This document shows, piece after piece, positions 24,361 through 32,824 of a stretch of 64,000 bases of DNA. The position numbers were made by a program, and so were the translations under genes. A model generated the notes under the pieces. That model did no database searches. It saw only the letters and a list, made by a program, of their open reading frames with translations, and had not been told where the DNA came from. Source of the DNA: Hymenobacter sp. IS2118 (GTDB lineage: Bacteria; Bacteroidota; Bacteroidia; Cytophagales; Hymenobacteraceae); NCBI RefSeq assembly GCF_000715495.1, contig NZ_JNLX01000034.1, forward strand, positions 1 to 64,000, in the 5' to 3' direction. Numbering within the stretch: position 1 is the stretch's first letter; each line of letters opens with the position of its first letter.

Positions 24361-24560
24361 TGTGCACTGGACTATGTTTACATGAACGTGCTAATGCACT
24401 TACCCCCAACATCCGCTTCAGGTGTTTTAGGACAGAGGCTTCGCGCTACCGGATTCGGCATCAGGATTCATGCGAGTTCCTGAACATGTAGCGGCTCGGC
24501 TGAGATGCTTGCCCAGTTTATCTTGGAACGATGGACTGCAACTACATCAATGCCTAACAA

Positions 24561-24876
24561 GAATACCTGGCCGATAACGTGGTGGTGAAGTTCAACAACG
24601 AATCGCCCGCCGTCGGCAAAGCAACTGCCCTGGCTGCCCTGGGGCCCTGTTGGCAAAGCTTCGCCAGCATCGAGCACGAACCGACTAACATCTACGGTGC
24701 CGACACTGGCAACGCGGGCCACGCCGGCAAAAAAAATGACGGTGTGGGCCGTGGCCTTCACCGATGCGGGTGCCGAGAGGCAAGTGGAGTTGATGTGGAT
24801 TTACCACAACGTGGTGTCGGTGTTTGACAGTAAGCTGTCAGCGGACCCAAAGACTAGCTTGCGTAATAGAAGCTAA
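24561..24876 (+). pseudogene. SnoaL/NTF2-like protein, frameshifted and start-less
   Basis: The first frame reads EYLADNVVVKFNNESPAVGK, then WQSFASIEHEPTNIYGAD, typical of a SnoaL-like/nuclear transport factor 2 protein. At an eight-A run (24729-24736) the homology moves to another frame: MTVWAVAFTDAGAERQVELM, then IYHNVVSVFD. One A fewer would restore the frame. An in-frame stop lies just before the conserved start of the match, so the N-terminus is also lost. It is a decayed gene unless the A-run is a sequencing error. Confidence 0.65.
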
Positions 24877-24988
24877 TTTTTTGTGGCCTGCTGCGGCAAT
24901 CATACCAGGTCTGGGCAATTGGTGTAAGCGGGATTGTAATAAATACTGGGGAGCGTTTCGGTACCAATGGAAATTATTTACATCATTA

Positions 24989-25022
24989 TGTTGTAAATAT
25001 ACAACAATATGTTTTATGTTTG
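24989..25022 (+). promoter_or_regulatory. Promoter and operator of the XRE/membrane protein pair
   Basis: The Bacteroidota -7 element TATGTTTG is an exact TAnnTTTG match at 25015-25022, 20 bases before ATG 25042. The inverted repeat TGTTGTA-AATA-TACAACA (24989-25006) covers the -33 region, as expected for autorepression by the XRE regulator. Confidence 0.65.
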
Positions 25023-25041
25023 CATCATATTACCAACGATA

Positions 25042-25296
25042 ATGAAAGGAGACAAAATCTACAACCGCTTGTCGGTGCTGCGCGAAGAGCGTGGCCTGTC
25101 CCGCAAGGAACTGGCCGACAAAGTGGGGGTCAACTTCCAAACCATCGGCTACCTGGAGCGGGGCGAATACAACCCCAGCTTGGACCTGGCCCTGGACCTG
25201 TGCGCCGTGTTTGGCCTGCCCGTCGAGTTGGTGTTTTCACGCCAGCCCCTCCGGCCCCTGAGCGAAGAACTTCACACCCTCAAACAAACCCCCTGA
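25042..25296 (+). CDS. XRE-family helix-turn-helix regulator
   Basis: An 84-residue Cro/CI-type protein: NRLSVLREERGLSRKELADK, VNFQTIGYLERGEYNPSLDLAL, VFGLPVELVFS. This compact form (YgzD-like) commonly controls an adjacent membrane-protein gene. Start 25042 is preceded by a perfect -7 element and a palindrome. The stop overlaps the next start (TGATG), so the two genes are translationally coupled. Confidence 0.88.
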   Translation: MKGDKIYNRLSVLREERGLSRKELADKVGVNFQTIGYLERGEYNPSLDLALDLCAVFGLPVELVFSRQPLRPLSEELHTLKQTP

Positions 25297-25727
25297 TGTC
25301 CCGTTCGCTGACCCTCCCCCAGCGCCGCACGGCCGTGGTCGTGCAGCTGCTTAGTTATCCCCTGGTGGCCCTGCTGGGCCACTGGCTGGCCCTGCCCGGC
25401 GCGCTTACGCTACTAGCGGGGCTGTTCGGCTACGCGGTCGCGTCGTTCTACCTCTACTGGGGCACCGGCCTCTGGCACTACGGCAACGCCCCCGACCCGG
25501 AACTGGACGAGCGGCAGGTGCAGGTGCGCAACCACGCCTACCGGCTGGCCTACGTCACGGTCAGCGCCCTGGTCATTTTGCTGTTGGCCTATGCCATCGC
25601 GGCACCCATTCGGGGCTGGGCTACCCCGGATATCGGCGAGCAGGGCAGCGGGTTGCTCTGGGCGGCGCTGGTCTTCCTGCCCAGCCTGCCGTCGGCGCTG
25701 CTGGCTTGGAACGAGGTTGACCTGTAA
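25296..25727 (+). CDS. Four-helix membrane protein coupled to the XRE regulator
   Basis: A 143-residue protein starting MSRSLTLPQRR with four hydrophobic segments in two pairs (about 15-55 and 90-140). The charged loop between them holds PDPELDERQVQVRNHAYRL. The D-E-R-x5-R/K-A pattern between helix pairs is typical of the DUF2178-like proteins found beside small XRE regulators. Substrate and role are unknown. Confidence 0.75.
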   Translation: MSRSLTLPQRRTAVVVQLLSYPLVALLGHWLALPGALTLLAGLFGYAVASFYLYWGTGLWHYGNAPDPELDERQVQVRNHAYRLAYVTVSALVILLLAYAIAAPIRGWATPDIGEQGSGLLWAALVFLPSLPSALLAWNEVDL

Positions 25728-25752
25728 AGCTTACCACCCAAGCTGTTTTCTC

Positions 25753-26243
25753 TTTTATCTATGAGGCCTTTCCGGCTGTTGCCAACCGCCGCGGGCCGCC
25801 CCACAAGTGGACAGCGGAGAACCTGCGGTACAAGCATCCTTCCAGGTCGGTCAACCCGGAGGTGGCCAACATTTTGCTTCGGGCGGGCCACATCGAGTCG
25901 TGGGGCCGCGGCACGCTGAAGATGATAAACGAATGCCGGGCACATGGGCTGCCTGCCCCGCGCTATGCGTTTGAGGCGGGGGGGGCTTTGGCGTAGAGTT
26001 TCTGCGCTACGCGGTGCAGTCCCTGACCGCCCAGCGCCTAGGGCCCGAGCTGGCAACGCTTGTGCAGTATGTGCAGGACCACGGCACGGTGAATCGACGG
26101 TGCAACGACTGCTCAATGCGAGTAAGCCGACGGCTACGCGCTACCTTGCGGAACTGGAGAGGGCCGGCTACTTGCAAAAAATCGGCACGAAGGGGGTGGA
26201 CACCGCCTATACACTGTGGGCTTTAGAAAAGTCTCAAGATTAG
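25753..26243 (+). pseudogene. AlbA_2/RecG-like ATP-binding regulator, decayed 3' part
   Basis: One frame reads KWTAENLRYKHPSR, NPEVANILLRAGHIESWGRG and INECRAHGLPAPRYAFEAGG, the C-terminal core of Schlafen/AlbA_2-type ATP-binding regulators. It breaks at an eight-G run (25978-25985); homology continues in another frame (FGVEFLRYAVQSL) and, after a second shift near 26090, ends in a winged-helix segment (VQRLLNASKPTATRYLAELE). The N-terminal AlbA part is missing. At least two frameshifts and a large truncation make it non-functional. Confidence 0.7.
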
Positions 26244-26712
26244 TTGAAGCCAAGCTGCCGTCACTGTCTAAAAAGTTCATAGCGGGCCGGAAACGAGCTT
26301 TCTTTGATTCGACCAAATAGACTCAGCAGCTTCGCCTGCAATGCGCGGCTCTTTGAGAGCAGCAGGTGTTGACCAAAGAAAAACTTCTGGTAAGTCCAAC
26401 TGGGCCTTTTCGTAGCAGCAAGGGTACGAACTTACCTTAAGGACAAATCAAAAAATTTAGGTTTAATAAGCCCCATGGTGCTTTAAGTTCGGGCTGACGG
26501 TGGCCATGGCGCTGCGCAACGCCCTGGTAGTTGGCGCGGTGCTGGTCCTGTCAGGGAGGGTAGCCGATGCCAAGCCATCCCGAATTTTATCACCTTCGGA
26601 AGCAGTGCCTGGTCCATGGCAGGTAACAATTTCTTCATGAACCAACTATGCTCTTCAGCTCTGCGTTTCCGTTGGGGAAGAAACGTGTGCTTTCCCGCGT
26701 TACCTGCTCCGT
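26244..26712. other. Gene-free stretch
   Basis: About 470 bases of mixed GC between the decayed regulator gene and the Na/Pi symporter gene. Only short frames without recognisable similarity are present. Confidence 0.5.
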
Positions 26713-27693
26713 ATGAATTCTTCCATCACGTCTATTGTGCTGCTGGCGCTTAGCGGACTGGTGTTGTTTCTCTACGCCGTCAGCCGGTTGGCGCTGGCGC
26801 TGCGCCAGGTGGCCGGCGACCGGGTGAAAGGCATTCTGGACCGGTTTACCAAAACGGTGCCGATGGCCATTCTCACCGGCACCGTCGTCACCACCCTGCT
26901 CGATTCCTCCTCGGTGGTCATCATCCTGACCATCGCCCTGGTCAGCGCCGGGGCGCTGCCCTTCCGCAATTCGCTGGGCGTGGTGCTGGGCGCCAACATC
27001 GGCACCACCATTTCGAGCCAGCTCTTCGCCTTTGACCTGGGCCAATACGCCGTGGTGGCCATGCTGCCGGGCCTGTTGCTGCTCTCACTCAGCAAAAAGC
27101 GCAAGGGCCGCACGGCAGGCCGGGCGCTGTTTTGTTTCGGCCTGCTGTTTTTCAGCTTGTTTCTCATCGGGGAGGCGGCGGCGCCGCTCAAGGAATACCG
27201 GGGCGTGGAGGCGTGGCTACTCAAGCTGGAAAACCCGCTCCGGGGCGCCGCTGCCGGGGCCTTGCTAACGCTGGTTATTCAGTCGTCCTCGGCCACGCTA
27301 GGCATGGTCATAAAGCTGGCTGCCAAAGGGTTGGTGACGCTGCCGGCCGGCATTGCCGTCCTGCTCGGGGCCGAGCTGGGCACCTGCGCCGATACCTTGC
27401 TGGCCACCCTGGGCCGCGGCCGGCCGGCGCTCAAAACCGGTCTTTTCCACTTGCTGTTCAACGTCATTACCATCACGCTGGGCCTGCTGCTCATCGGTCC
27501 CTTCACGGCGCTGGTGCTGCGGCTGGCCGGCCAGGCCGAGGTAGCCCGCCAGATTGCGCACGCCCACGTCCTGTTCAACGTCGCGGGCGTGCTGCTGTTC
27601 GCGCCGCTGGTGCCCCTCTGCCAGCGCCTGTTCGACGCCTGGCTGCCGGAACAGGGCCCCGAGGCCCGGCGGGTGCCTGCTCCGGCGTCCTAG
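26713..27693 (+). CDS. Na+/phosphate symporter (PNaS/NptA family)
   Basis: A 326-residue inner-membrane protein with about eight to nine hydrophobic segments. The two inverted repeats of the family are clear: LLDSSSVVIIL with GANIGTT, and VIQSSSATLGM with GAELGTC. It couples sodium entry to phosphate uptake (or export). It is shorter than Na/Pi proteins that carry a C-terminal PhoU-like domain, which is absent. The convergent neighbour is a PhoD phosphatase, so the pair could release and import phosphate (inference). Confidence 0.88.
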   Translation: MNSSITSIVLLALSGLVLFLYAVSRLALALRQVAGDRVKGILDRFTKTVPMAILTGTVVTTLLDSSSVVIILTIALVSAGALPFRNSLGVVLGANIGTTISSQLFAFDLGQYAVVAMLPGLLLLSLSKKRKGRTAGRALFCFGLLFFSLFLIGEAAAPLKEYRGVEAWLLKLENPLRGAAAGALLTLVIQSSSATLGMVIKLAAKGLVTLPAGIAVLLGAELGTCADTLLATLGRGRPALKTGLFHLLFNVITITLGLLLIGPFTALVLRLAGQAEVARQIAHAHVLFNVAGVLLFAPLVPLCQRLFDAWLPEQGPEARRVPAPAS

Positions 27694-27992
27694 TAACAGG
27701 AAGCATGGGGCACTTGGTAAACAGCCGGTTGCCGAACGGCTACAATCCGGCTGCGCGCTTCTTCATCGCCGAAACGGGTCGCCAGCTGCACGTAGTATTC
27801 TACCGGCGTATCGGCGGCAAAGACCTCCGCGTCGAGGTAAGGCGAGCGGGCGTTGGCGGCCAACCGGGTCCAGGTGCCCGCCGCCCCGCCAACCCGACGG
27901 AACAGGTGGGCCACTTCGGACCGCTCCTTGCTGAAGGCCAGGTGCCGGCCGGCCGGCACGAGTGAGAGTACGAGCGAAGTTGGTGAGACCAT
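27690..27992 (-). CDS. Small FnIII-like hypothetical protein
   Basis: A 100-residue frame. Its second half (TPVEYYVQLATRFGDEEARS) looks like the last strands of a fibronectin type III domain. The N-terminus (MVSPTSLVLSLVPAGRHLAF) is weakly hydrophobic but not a clear signal peptide. It lies 9 bases after the PhoD stop, on the same strand, and its end overlaps the symporter stop by four bases. It may be a detached domain of a larger secreted protein. Confidence 0.4.
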   Translation of the reverse strand: MVSPTSLVLSLVPAGRHLAFSKERSEVAHLFRRVGGAAGTWTRLAANARSPYLDAEVFAADTPVEYYVQLATRFGDEEARSRIVAVRQPAVYQVPHASCY

Positions 27993-28001
27993 TTTCCTGC
28001 C

Positions 28002-29738
28002 TTATACTTCGACCACCGTGCGGCCCGTGGTGGTGGTGGCGTTTTCCGTTTCCAGGCCGGCCACGTAGCGGTACTCGGCGGTGGCGTTGCTGGCCGTGAA
28101 GGTGGCCAGCACGTAGCCGCGCTTGGAGGCGTCGAGGTACTGCAAATCGTCAATTAGCAGCGCGTTCGACTGCTCGAAGCCCGCGATGGCCGTGGCGTTG
28201 CCGGCCAGCAGGGCCTCGAAGCCGGGCGACGACACGGAAGAGCAGGCAAATTCGGCACCGGCCCGGCGGCCCGTGCTGGTGGTCAGGTCGTTGTGCCACG
28301 CGTTGTGGGTGTCGCCGGCCAGGGAAATCAGCTTCTTGGTGCCGGCCGCCGCGTACACCCGCTCGCGCTCGGCGGGGTAGCCGTCCCAGGCGTCGAGGTT
28401 GTAGGGCAGGGTGGTGCTGACGCGGGCGCGCTCGGTGGCCGTCACGGTGGGGTCGCCGGCCAGGATGCGCGTCTTGATAATGCTGAGCTGGGTCGCCTGG
28501 GTGTTGTACTGGGCCAGCAGGGCGGGCGTGGGACTGGCGGCCAGCTGCGCCACCACCGGCAGCAGCTCGGCCGGAATGTACATTTTGCCCATGAGCATCT
28601 GCGAGCCCAACACCTGCCACTGGGCGCTGCTGCCGCCCATGGCCCCGGATAGCCAGGTGAGCTGGTCGGTGCCCAGCAGCTTGCGGTTGGGGTTTTGCCA
28701 GGTCGCGCCAAAGGCCGGGGCGTTGAACACGCCGGTAGGGCTGAAGTAATCCGCCAGGCTCAGCTGCTGGTCGCGCCCCACAATACGGGTGTCGAGCATG
28801 AGCAGGTTCACCAGGTTGCCGAATTCGAAGCGCCGGTAAATCCTGGTTTTGTCGGCGGTGCGGGCCGGCAGGTACTCAAACCACGCCTGGTTGGCCGCCC
28901 GCTTGCGGTCTTCGAAGCTGCCTTCGGTGGCGGGCTGGTGGTTTTCGGCCCCGGTGGTGTAGGCATTGTTGGCGTACTCGTGGTCGTCCCACACGCAAAT
29001 AAACGGCTTGAGCTGGTGGGCCCGCTGGAGCTGCTTGTCGGAGCGGTACTGCTTGTAGCGGGTGCGGTAGTCGCTCAGGGTGATAATTTCGGTCGCCGGC
29101 AGGTGGGTGCGGTTCAGGCCGGCGGTGGCGGGAGTGGTGCCGTAGCCCCCCGCGCCGTATTCGTAGATGTAATCACCCAAGTGTACGACGGCATCGGCGT
29201 CGGAGGCCGCCACCGCCCCGTACACGTTGAAAAGGCCGGCCTGGTAGTTGGCGCACGACACCACGGCCAGCTTCACGCTGCTGGCCTGGCTGCCGGCAGG
29301 CAGGGTCTTGGTTTCCCCCACCACCGACTCGGCCCGGGTGCGCTCGTTGCGGAAGCGGTAGTAATATTTGGTATTGGCCGTGAGGCCGGGCACGTCCACG
29401 GCGGCGGTGTAGTCGGTGGCGGCAAGGGCGGCCATCGTGCCGCTGGCCACCAGCGGGCTGAAGGCGGGAGTCGCGGCCACTTCCCAGCGTACTTCCGCGT
29501 CACCCGGCTCATTGGTGGCCGGGGTGTAGCGCGTCCAGAGGATAACGCCGGTAGCCGAGGGGTCGAAGCTGGCCACGCCTTCCTGAAAGCCAAAGTCGCC
29601 CGTGTAGTTGATGGCGGGCTCGTCGTCATCGTCCTTGCAGCTGGTCAGGAAGCCGGGCAGCAGGGCTACGCCGCCGGAGAGGAGGGCCGTATTGCGAACA
29701 AACGCGCGGCGACTGATTTTTGGGTTGTTTTGCGACAT
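28002..29738 (-). CDS. phoD: PhoD-family alkaline phosphatase
   Basis: A 578-residue phosphomonoesterase/diesterase. The start at 29738 gives a Tat signal (SRRAFVRN) followed by a hydrophobic stretch and LTSC, so it is probably exported folded and possibly lipid-anchored. An N-terminal beta-sandwich (to about residue 150) precedes the metallophosphatase domain, with HLGDYIYEYG and VWDDHEYANN motifs and a later GDTHNAWH. It releases phosphate from organic esters in the periplasm or at the cell surface. It is convergent to the Na/Pi symporter gene. Confidence 0.92.
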   Translation of the reverse strand: MSQNNPKISRRAFVRNTALLSGGVALLPGFLTSCKDDDDEPAINYTGDFGFQEGVASFDPSATGVILWTRYTPATNEPGDAEVRWEVAATPAFSPLVASGTMAALAATDYTAAVDVPGLTANTKYYYRFRNERTRAESVVGETKTLPAGSQASSVKLAVVSCANYQAGLFNVYGAVAASDADAVVHLGDYIYEYGAGGYGTTPATAGLNRTHLPATEIITLSDYRTRYKQYRSDKQLQRAHQLKPFICVWDDHEYANNAYTTGAENHQPATEGSFEDRKRAANQAWFEYLPARTADKTRIYRRFEFGNLVNLLMLDTRIVGRDQQLSLADYFSPTGVFNAPAFGATWQNPNRKLLGTDQLTWLSGAMGGSSAQWQVLGSQMLMGKMYIPAELLPVVAQLAASPTPALLAQYNTQATQLSIIKTRILAGDPTVTATERARVSTTLPYNLDAWDGYPAERERVYAAAGTKKLISLAGDTHNAWHNDLTTSTGRRAGAEFACSSVSSPGFEALLAGNATAIAGFEQSNALLIDDLQYLDASKRGYVLATFTASNATAEYRYVAGLETENATTTTGRTVVEV

Positions 29739-30196
29739 AACCAAGGCAGTGTAAATACTTGGCAAAAGTGAAATGCGCTTGTTGTTAGGAAGTTAAGCCG
29801 ACGTTATGAATTATGTTTCGGGCGCGGCGCACCCATTGCCAACCAGTAGCCAGCAAGGGCTGCGCCCCATATTATGGGCCGATTACCGTTCGGTTACAGT
29901 TGGCCAAACCGCTTCCAAGCGGCTGCTAAGGGCAGTACCTTTGAGCCGAAGAGTGAAATAAGCCCCGCTTGGTTTGGGTGAGTCAGGTCAGGCGGGCACT
30001 ACTATTCTATATCGCCAAGTGGATACGCGTGGACTATTATTCTATCAAAACAGCCCCAATCTGCAAGTTGGGGCTGTTTTATTTATGTCACTTTCTGGCG
30101 GTAATCGGGGGTAAATCCCGTTCCTTACACTGCCTTCTACTGCCTTGATGAATAGCAAGCAACCGCACGACACCCTGTTGGCGCGCGGCTCAGGGC
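29739..30196. other. Gene-free stretch with a terminator
   Basis: About 460 bases upstream of phoD. No ORF is supported. It contains the terminator hairpin at 30047-30080; the rest shows no recognisable element. Confidence 0.5.
30047..30082. terminator. Bidirectional terminator hairpin
   Basis: A 13-base perfect inverted repeat (30047-30059 with 30068-30080, core CAGCCCCAA) with AAAA on the left and TTTT on the right. No gene ends immediately beside it on the plus strand; the minus-strand gene ending at 30197 may use it. Confidence 0.7.
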
Positions 30197-30544
30197 CTAC
30201 CGTCGCTTGGTCCGCGGCTGGGTAGAATAGACGGTGATGGTCAGCGTGGAATCGGTGGGGCTAACCGGGGTTTCCCGAGCCAGATGCCCCGGGTAGTCGA
30301 CCAGCAGCAGGTAGCTCCCCAGCGGCAACGATAAGCGAAAGAAGCCTTCGGAATTGGTGGTGGCGGCCTCGTGCGTGCCCTTGGCCCAGATGCTCGCCCC
30401 TAGGACGGGCCGATGGCTGGCATCTATCACCCGCCCCTGACAAGACCATGACCCTTGCGGCGAAGGGGGGGAGGACTGGGCGGCTGCGCCCAACGTGGCA
30501 AGCGAGCCGCCCAGTACCAAAGTCAGACGCAATGCAAAGAACAT
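30197..30544 (-). CDS. Exported carboxypeptidase-regulatory-like domain protein
   Basis: A 115-residue protein with a signal peptide (LRLTLVLGGSLATLGAAAQ) and one CarboxypepD_reg-like beta-sandwich: SCQGRVIDASHRPVLGASIW, then GFFRLSLPLGSYLLLVDYPG. This is the module found at the N-terminus of SusC-like receptors, here on its own. A Lys/Arg-rich C-terminus follows. The role is unknown; surface or periplasmic location is inferred. Confidence 0.75.
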   Translation of the reverse strand: MFFALRLTLVLGGSLATLGAAAQSSPPSPQGSWSCQGRVIDASHRPVLGASIWAKGTHEAATTNSEGFFRLSLPLGSYLLLVDYPGHLARETPVSPTDSTLTITVYSTQPRTKRR

Positions 30545-31011
30545 CGAAGGTTGGGTTAAAAGGGAAACACGGCTACCACTACACCCTGCAAAGGTATAAC
30601 GACTGTTGCCACCGTGCAGGCTAAGAAATAGTTACTTGCGGTACACGTCCCACCGGTTGCCCTAAATGATTAGAATAATCAAGCAGGTCGTTCAGACCGT
30701 TCACCGCTACCTGATTTGAGGCAGCTTTCCGTGCGTAATCGGGTGCCGGCAATGGGCTAACGGCGCGAACGGTTGAGTTCTCTATAAAAACTTAACATTG
30801 GAAAAGGCTAATTTGAGGGGTGTTTACCAGTCCGTCTCTTCACAAATTCGTAATCTTGCGCCGTGGAACCACCCGTTAAGCCTTCTCGCGACACTCTTAT
30901 TATCAGCCTATCCATGGCCTTAATGGTCGTGCTGGCCGTGGTATTACTGGTGCTGCGCTAAATTCTTCACTACCGGGTCGTACGGTGGCCCGCACTTCTT
31001 TTTTCTGTCCT
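30545..31011. other. Mostly gene-free stretch with one tiny possible ORF
   Basis: No standard gene is seen. At 30863-30961 (plus) a GTG-started frame encodes 32 residues with a single membrane helix (LIISLSMALMVVLAVVLLVL); it could be a real micro-protein, but there is no further support. The region around 30780-30830 is AT-rich and may be a promoter. Confidence 0.4.
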
Positions 31012-31584
31012 ATGCGTAAGCCAAAAAACCTCCTCGCCGGCCAGCTGGCAACGGCTATTGCCCCTCACCTCGGCGACGCGGCCGCTAGCCAGCCACCCAA
31101 AGCCGTTGCCAAAACCCTGCAGCAGTTGGCCAAGCAGCTCACCAAGCAGCAGAGCAAGCAAGCCAAAGCCGCGACTCCCACGCCACTCACCGCCAAACGC
31201 GCCCGCAAGGCATTGGCCGGCGAACTGGCCACGGCCCTGCAACCCTACCTGGGCATTTCCGAAGAGGGCGATGCAAAAGCCACCAAGGGCGTGACCAAAA
31301 CCGTCAAGCGCCTGGCCGCGCAAGTCGTTAAGCAGCGCCGCAAAGAGGCGAAGCAAAGCGCGAAACTAGCCAAGCAGGATGCCAAACAGAACGCCAAAGC
31401 GGCGAAGCCAGCCCATGATTCTTCGGAGGCTGCTCCAGCAGTAGTACCGGCAGCGAAGAAGACTAAACGACTAGCTGCCCCGCGCCCGGTGGCCGCGTCG
31501 TCGGCTCGTCGACCCGCGGCAGCACCCAAACGGGTTGCCGCTAAAGCAACTCCAGCCACCACGAAAGCGGCTCCAGCGGAGTAA
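31012..31584 (+). CDS. Histone H1-like Lys/Ala-rich protein with duplicated N-terminal motif
   Basis: A 190-residue, very basic protein. A ~45-residue unit occurs twice: LLAGQLATAIAPHLGD...KAVAKTLQQLAKQ and ALAGELATALQPYLGI...KGVTKTVKRLAAQ. A long AKP-rich tail like histone H1 or bacterial H1-like proteins follows (KKTKRLAAPRPVAASSARRP). DNA compaction is the likely role, but not proven. ATG 31012 is preferred over 30985 because the repeat unit starts there. It stands alone. Confidence 0.7.
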   Translation: MRKPKNLLAGQLATAIAPHLGDAAASQPPKAVAKTLQQLAKQLTKQQSKQAKAATPTPLTAKRARKALAGELATALQPYLGISEEGDAKATKGVTKTVKRLAAQVVKQRRKEAKQSAKLAKQDAKQNAKAAKPAHDSSEAAPAVVPAAKKTKRLAAPRPVAASSARRPAAAPKRVAAKATPATTKAAPAE

Positions 31585-32185
31585 GTCTTTTCAACCCTAG
31601 CTTGCCAAAAGGCATGCCGACGGCGAGACACTACCCATGAAGGCAACGGCCACAGGGGTGACCTTGGTTAAAAGGTTCGTTTTGCAAGACGGCCTGCCCA
31701 AGCAAACCGGGGTCGGCCGAAACCCAGGCCATTGGCTGGCCCTACCGTTGTTTTCCGTCCCTATTATTGTGCGACCCCTAGTAGAGAAAATACTGAAAGC
31801 CGACCGGCGTAGCTGGACCACCTCACACGAAGGACACACGGAGTGAGCGGGCCGAGTAGACCGGCCCGAGGCCATTTTGCACCAGCTTGTTGATGGAAAT
31901 ATCCGAGAGTTGCCTACACTGCTGGTGGTGCCGGTAGGCCGGGCCATGGCCACTCATGGCCCGCACACCTCAGCCAGTGCCTGGGCGGGATTTGCCTACG
32001 TGAGCTTGTTTTTAGGCTTCTTTGCCTAGTACCACGGCCTGGCCCTGGGCGGGGTTGCGCGGGTGGCGCAACCGTGGGCGGCAAAAGGGGAGCCTACAGG
32101 CTGGAATACGGGACGTTAACGGGGCTTTGGTTAAAAAAGTGGAAGCGGAGGGCCATGAGGTCCTGCCGTTTGCAAGTAGTTGCCA
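31585..32185. other. About 600 bases without a convincing gene
   Basis: An open frame at 31637-31846 (69 codons) has no recognisable similarity. A plus-strand segment near 31910-32030 reads like a degraded membrane-protein end (VPVGRAMATHG, AWAGFAYVSLFLGFFA). I treat the stretch as decayed or non-coding. Confidence 0.4.
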
Positions 32186-32824
32186 TTACTTACGGCGGTC
32201 GGGGGCGGTAGCCGGAAAAGTCAGCACATTGCACATCTCGCGCAGGCGGCTGCGGAGGCGGTCACCGTAGAGGGTTTCCAGCTCGGGGGCGTTGAGGTTG
32301 CTGGTGAGGTGGGTGAGCATGCCATGGGTGACGAACCGGTCGTAGCGGTCGAGCATGATTTCGGCCAGCACGTTGCACTCGTTGCCGTAGAGGCGGGCGT
32401 TCTGTTCTACGCCGAGGTCGTCGAAGCAGTAGGTGACGGGGTGGCGGTGGTCGGGGCCGTGGCCGGAGCCGTAGGAACGCTGGGAAAAGGCCTGGGCCCC
32501 GTAGCGGTCGAGCACGGCGAAGCCTTCGGTGAGGAAGCGCCGGGCCACGTCGCGGGCGGGTATAGTGCGGTAGGCGGTGCGGGTGTTACGCTCGAAGAAG
32601 CGCATGGCGGCGGTTTTGCCGCAGCCGACGGGGCCGAGCAGCAGGATGCCTTTGGCGGGGTCGAGGCCCTGGACGGCCTGGGTGGGCTCGTCGGCGGTGA
32701 AGTAGGCCAACAGGCGGCGGTAGATGGGTTCGTTGTGGGCATCGAGCTGAAAGCCGGGCACCTGGGCGGCAAAGTGCGTGAGGAAATGCGCCCACCGCGC
32801 TTCAAAGTCGGGGAGCTGGCTCAT
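32186..32824 (-). CDS. DnaC-like AAA+ ATPase (helicase loader type)
   Basis: A 212-residue ATPase with Walker A GPVGCGKTAAM at about 68-78, Walker B TYCFDDLGVE at about 128-137 and an arginine-rich C-terminus. This is the compact DnaC/IstB-like form that loads replicative helicase in phages, plasmids and integrative elements. Its start overlaps the stop of the upstream initiator gene by four bases, so the two are translationally coupled. IstB is an alternative, but no transposase is adjacent. Confidence 0.83.
   Translation of the reverse strand: MSQLPDFEARWAHFLTHFAAQVPGFQLDAHNEPIYRRLLAYFTADEPTQAVQGLDPAKGILLLGPVGCGKTAAMRFFERNTRTAYRTIPARDVARRFLTEGFAVLDRYGAQAFSQRSYGSGHGPDHRHPVTYCFDDLGVEQNARLYGNECNVLAEIMLDRYDRFVTHGMLTHLTSNLNAPELETLYGDRLRSRLREMCNVLTFPATAPDRRK

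Noticed and set aside
32186..32824. IstB helper ATPase of an IS21-type element
   Set aside because: No IstA transposase or terminal inverted repeats nearby; the adjacent initiator gene supports a DnaC-like helicase loader.
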